Positions 5,643 to 7,132 of a stretch of 7,132 bases of DNA are shown in pieces. The stretch comes from an uncultured beta proteobacterium (lineage in GTDB: Bacteria > Pseudomonadota > Gammaproteobacteria > Burkholderiales > Rhodocyclaceae): positions 1-7,132 of the forward strand of contig CAJBIL010000137.1 of the NCBI GenBank assembly GCA_903953145.1, in the 5' to 3' direction. The notes beneath the pieces were generated by a model. It saw only the letters and a list, made by a program, of their open reading frames with translations, was not told where the DNA came from and did not search any database. The translations under genes were made by a program, and so were the position numbers. The number at the start of each line of letters is the position of its first letter. Within the stretch, counting starts at the first letter, position 1.

Positions 5643-6962
5643 ATGGAATCAACAAAAACAACGAAAACAACGGAAACAATGGGAAAGATGGCTCAGCAAA
5701 ATATCCATATCCGGAACGGCCGCCTGATCGACCCGAAAAGCAGCACCGATGCACAGCGTGACCTTTTCATTGTCGACGGACACATCGCCGCCATCGGCGA
5801 AGCGCCTGCGGGTTTCGTCGCGGGACGCACCATCGACGCCAGCGGCCTGATCGTTTGCCCCGGTCTGGTTGATCTATCAACCCGCCTCGCCGGCATCGAG
5901 CCCGAGCTTGCCGCAGCCGTTGCTGGTGGCGTGACCGCACTGGCTTGCCCGCCGGACACCAACCCGCCGCTCGACGAGCCGGGGCTTGTTGAACGGCTGG
6001 TCAGGCGCAGCGCAACCCTTGGTTTGGCGCAGGTATACCCGATTGGTGCATTGACCCGACAACTGGCCGGAGAAAAACTCGCCGAGATGCACAGCCTGAC
6101 ACGCGCCGGCTGTATCGCCTTCTCGCAAGCCAAACACCCGATTGTCGACAGCCAGGTGTTGCTGCGCGCCATGCAATATGCCGCCAACTTCAATTACACC
6201 ATTCGTCTGCAACCCCAGGATCACAACCTCGCACGCGATGGCGTAGCCCACGACGGTGAAGTAGCCTCACGCCTTGGCCTGACCGGCATCCCCGTCTGTG
6301 CCGAAACCGTCGCCATCGCCACAGCGCTACAACTGGCGCGCGCAACCGGCGTTCGCCTGCATCTTGCCCGGCTGTCTTCCGCAGCCGGTGTTGCCCTGGT
6401 GCGCGAAGCGCGACGCAGCGGCCTGGCTGTGACGTGCGATGTCGCCATCCATCACCTGCATTTATCCGAAATGGACATCGGCTACTTTGACAGCCATGCC
6501 CGCTTCGACCCACCGTTGCGCTCAGGCAGCGACCGCGACGCACTGCGTGCCGCCGCTGCCGAAGGCCTCGCCGCCGTTTGCTCGGATCACACGCCGGTTG
6601 ATGCAGACGGCAAACAACTACCCTTTGCCGAAGCCCAGCCCGGCGCCACGGCACTGGAACTCCTGTTGCCGCTGACCCTGAAATGGGCCGCAGAAGACAA
6701 AATCCCCCTACTCAGCGCCCTGGCCAGAATCACCTGTGACCCAGCCGCCATTCTCGGCATCAACGCCGGCGCAATAACGCAAGGCAGCCCCGCCGACATT
6801 TGCCTTTTCGACCCCGTTGAGCCATGGCAAGTCACCCCCCAGGCACTACGCAGCGAAGGTAAAAACACCCCCTTCATTGGTTACGAAATGGCAGGTCGAG
6901 TCCGCACCACACTGGTTAGCGGGCGCGTAGTGTTTGACAGCACAGGAGTTAAAACAGAATGA
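5643..6962 (+). CDS. pyrC': Inactive dihydroorotase-like protein PyrC', probable structural partner of ATCase
   Basis: Amidohydrolase-fold homologue of type I dihydroorotase, 439 aa, lacking the catalytic metal site. Where active enzymes have PGxxDxHxH the sequence reads PGLVDLSTR (73-81), so both His are gone (S79, R81). The DDG region reads AFSQAK (159-164), the HxED motif reads QPQD (190-193), and the metal His before VST-like residues is R243 in LHLARLSS (239-246). The TDHAPH motif reads SDHTPV (314-319), keeping only D315 and H316. The substrate-region motif PPDTNPPLDEP (103-113) survives. In Pseudomonas an equivalent PyrC' is needed to assemble the dodecameric ATCase, and the 3-base gap after pyrB supports that role here. 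A working dihydroorotase should be encoded elsewhere. The first ATG is used, but ATG 5688 (residue 16) gives the usual family N-terminus and may be the true start. Confidence 0.92.
   Translation: MESTKTTKTTETMGKMAQQNIHIRNGRLIDPKSSTDAQRDLFIVDGHIAAIGEAPAGFVAGRTIDASGLIVCPGLVDLSTRLAGIEPELAAAVAGGVTALACPPDTNPPLDEPGLVERLVRRSATLGLAQVYPIGALTRQLAGEKLAEMHSLTRAGCIAFSQAKHPIVDSQVLLRAMQYAANFNYTIRLQPQDHNLARDGVAHDGEVASRLGLTGIPVCAETVAIATALQLARATGVRLHLARLSSAAGVALVREARRSGLAVTCDVAIHHLHLSEMDIGYFDSHARFDPPLRSGSDRDALRAAAAEGLAAVCSDHTPVDADGKQLPFAEAQPGATALELLLPLTLKWAAEDKIPLLSALARITCDPAAILGINAGAITQGSPADICLFDPVEPWQVTPQALRSEGKNTPFIGYEMAGRVRTTLVSGRVVFDSTGVKTE
5652..5678 (+). repeat. Three tandem 9-base A-rich repeats at the start of pyrC'
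   Basis: ACAAAAACA, ACGAAAACA and ACGGAAACA follow one another in frame and encode TKT-TKT-TET (residues 4-12). The stretch has no match to the conserved dihydroorotase fold, which begins near residue 20. It may be an unstructured N-terminal tail, or untranslated spacer if ATG 5688 is used. Such short tandem units can change copy number, here by three whole codons per unit. Confidence 0.6.
6944..6948 (+). promoter_or_regulatory. Ribosome binding site of the gene after pyrC'
   Basis: AGGAG (within AGGAGTT) lies 10 bases upstream of the ATG at 6959, inside the last codons of pyrC'. It is the strongest Shine-Dalgarno match in the plus-strand operon and supports the reality of the downstream ORF. 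Confidence 0.65.
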
Positions 6963-7132
6963 GTGCAATGAATATCAGCAGGCTGGAGTCCGCATTAGTT
7001 GCCAATAGTGGTTCAGAAATTCTCAGTGCTGTATTTGCCTTATTGTCGGACAAACCTGTCGCTTTTGATTTTTACTTTAGAGCCGCAGAATTACTATTCC
7101 TGGCCGAACAAAATGCTTTGGCTGTTTGTTTA
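6959..7132 (+). CDS. Unrecognised protein, N-terminal 58 residues (cut by window end)
   Basis: An uninterrupted frame runs from the ATG at 6959 to the window edge. It overlaps the pyrC' stop as ATGA and has an AGGAG ribosome binding site. The protein starts MSAMNISRLESALVANS and looks alpha-helical, with two amphipathic or hydrophobic helices (about residues 19-29 and 34-58, rich in Ala, Leu and Phe). There is no signal peptide pattern and no motif I recognise. A second in-frame ATG at 6968 is an alternative start. GC content is about 42% by hand count against well over 50% in the sampled pyrC' lines, and 4 of its 10 Leu codons are TTA. That suggests a gene of different origin, joined to the pyr operon by position. 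A helical-repeat (TPR-like) or glycosyltransferase-type protein is conceivable but not supported by this fragment. Confidence 0.65.
   Translation, partial: MSAMNISRLESALVANSGSEILSAVFALLSDKPVAFDFYFRAAELLFLAEQNALAVCL

Noticed and set aside
6190..6654. 154-codon minus-strand frame inside pyrC'
   Set aside because: Arg/Cys/Gly-rich composition typical of an out-of-frame shadow of GC-rich coding sequence.

Overview
The window looks like core chromosome of a GC-rich betaproteobacterium. A Rhodocyclales-type organism (Azoarcus/Dechloromonas-like) is my best guess. The guess rests on protein style, on the gene order yqgE-ruvX-pyrR-pyrB-pyrC', and on the nearby ChpA/PilL-type chemosensory kinase, an arrangement recalled from beta- and gammaproteobacteria such as Pseudomonas. 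It was not tested by any search.

Layout. (1) 1-1401, plus strand: the C-terminal part of a CheA-type hybrid kinase (ATPase, CheW-like and receiver domains), cut by the window start. (2) 1402-1552: a 151-base convergent intergenic region built almost entirely of inverted and direct repeats. (3) 1553-3061, minus strand: a complete class I CPD photolyase gene with a GTG start. (4) 3062-3113: a 52-base divergent promoter region. (5) 3114-6962, plus strand: a tightly packed operon yqgE, ruvX, pyrR, pyrB, pyrC', in which adjacent genes overlap by 8, 14 and 8 bases or are separated by 3 bases. (6) 6959-7132, plus strand: the first 58 codons of a further gene that overlaps pyrC' by ATGA. It has its own good ribosome binding site and is strikingly AT-richer than everything before it (about 42% GC by hand count).

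How the genes work together. PyrB is the catalytic chain of aspartate transcarbamoylase, the committed step of pyrimidine synthesis. The following dihydroorotase-like protein has lost almost all metal ligands and should be the non-catalytic partner PyrC' that holds the Pseudomonas-type ATCase dodecamer together. PyrR is a PRPP-binding uracil phosphoribosyltransferase/regulator homologue. YqgE and RuvX are conserved fellow travellers. The chemosensory kinase probably belongs to a type IV pilus (twitching) signalling system, and the photolyase is an independent DNA repair gene lying between the two blocks.

I found no obviously new multi-gene system. The items most worth a second look are the compositionally deviant open-ended ORF at the right edge, the structured repeat island at 1416-1546, and the start region of pyrC' with its 9-base triplicated repeat.
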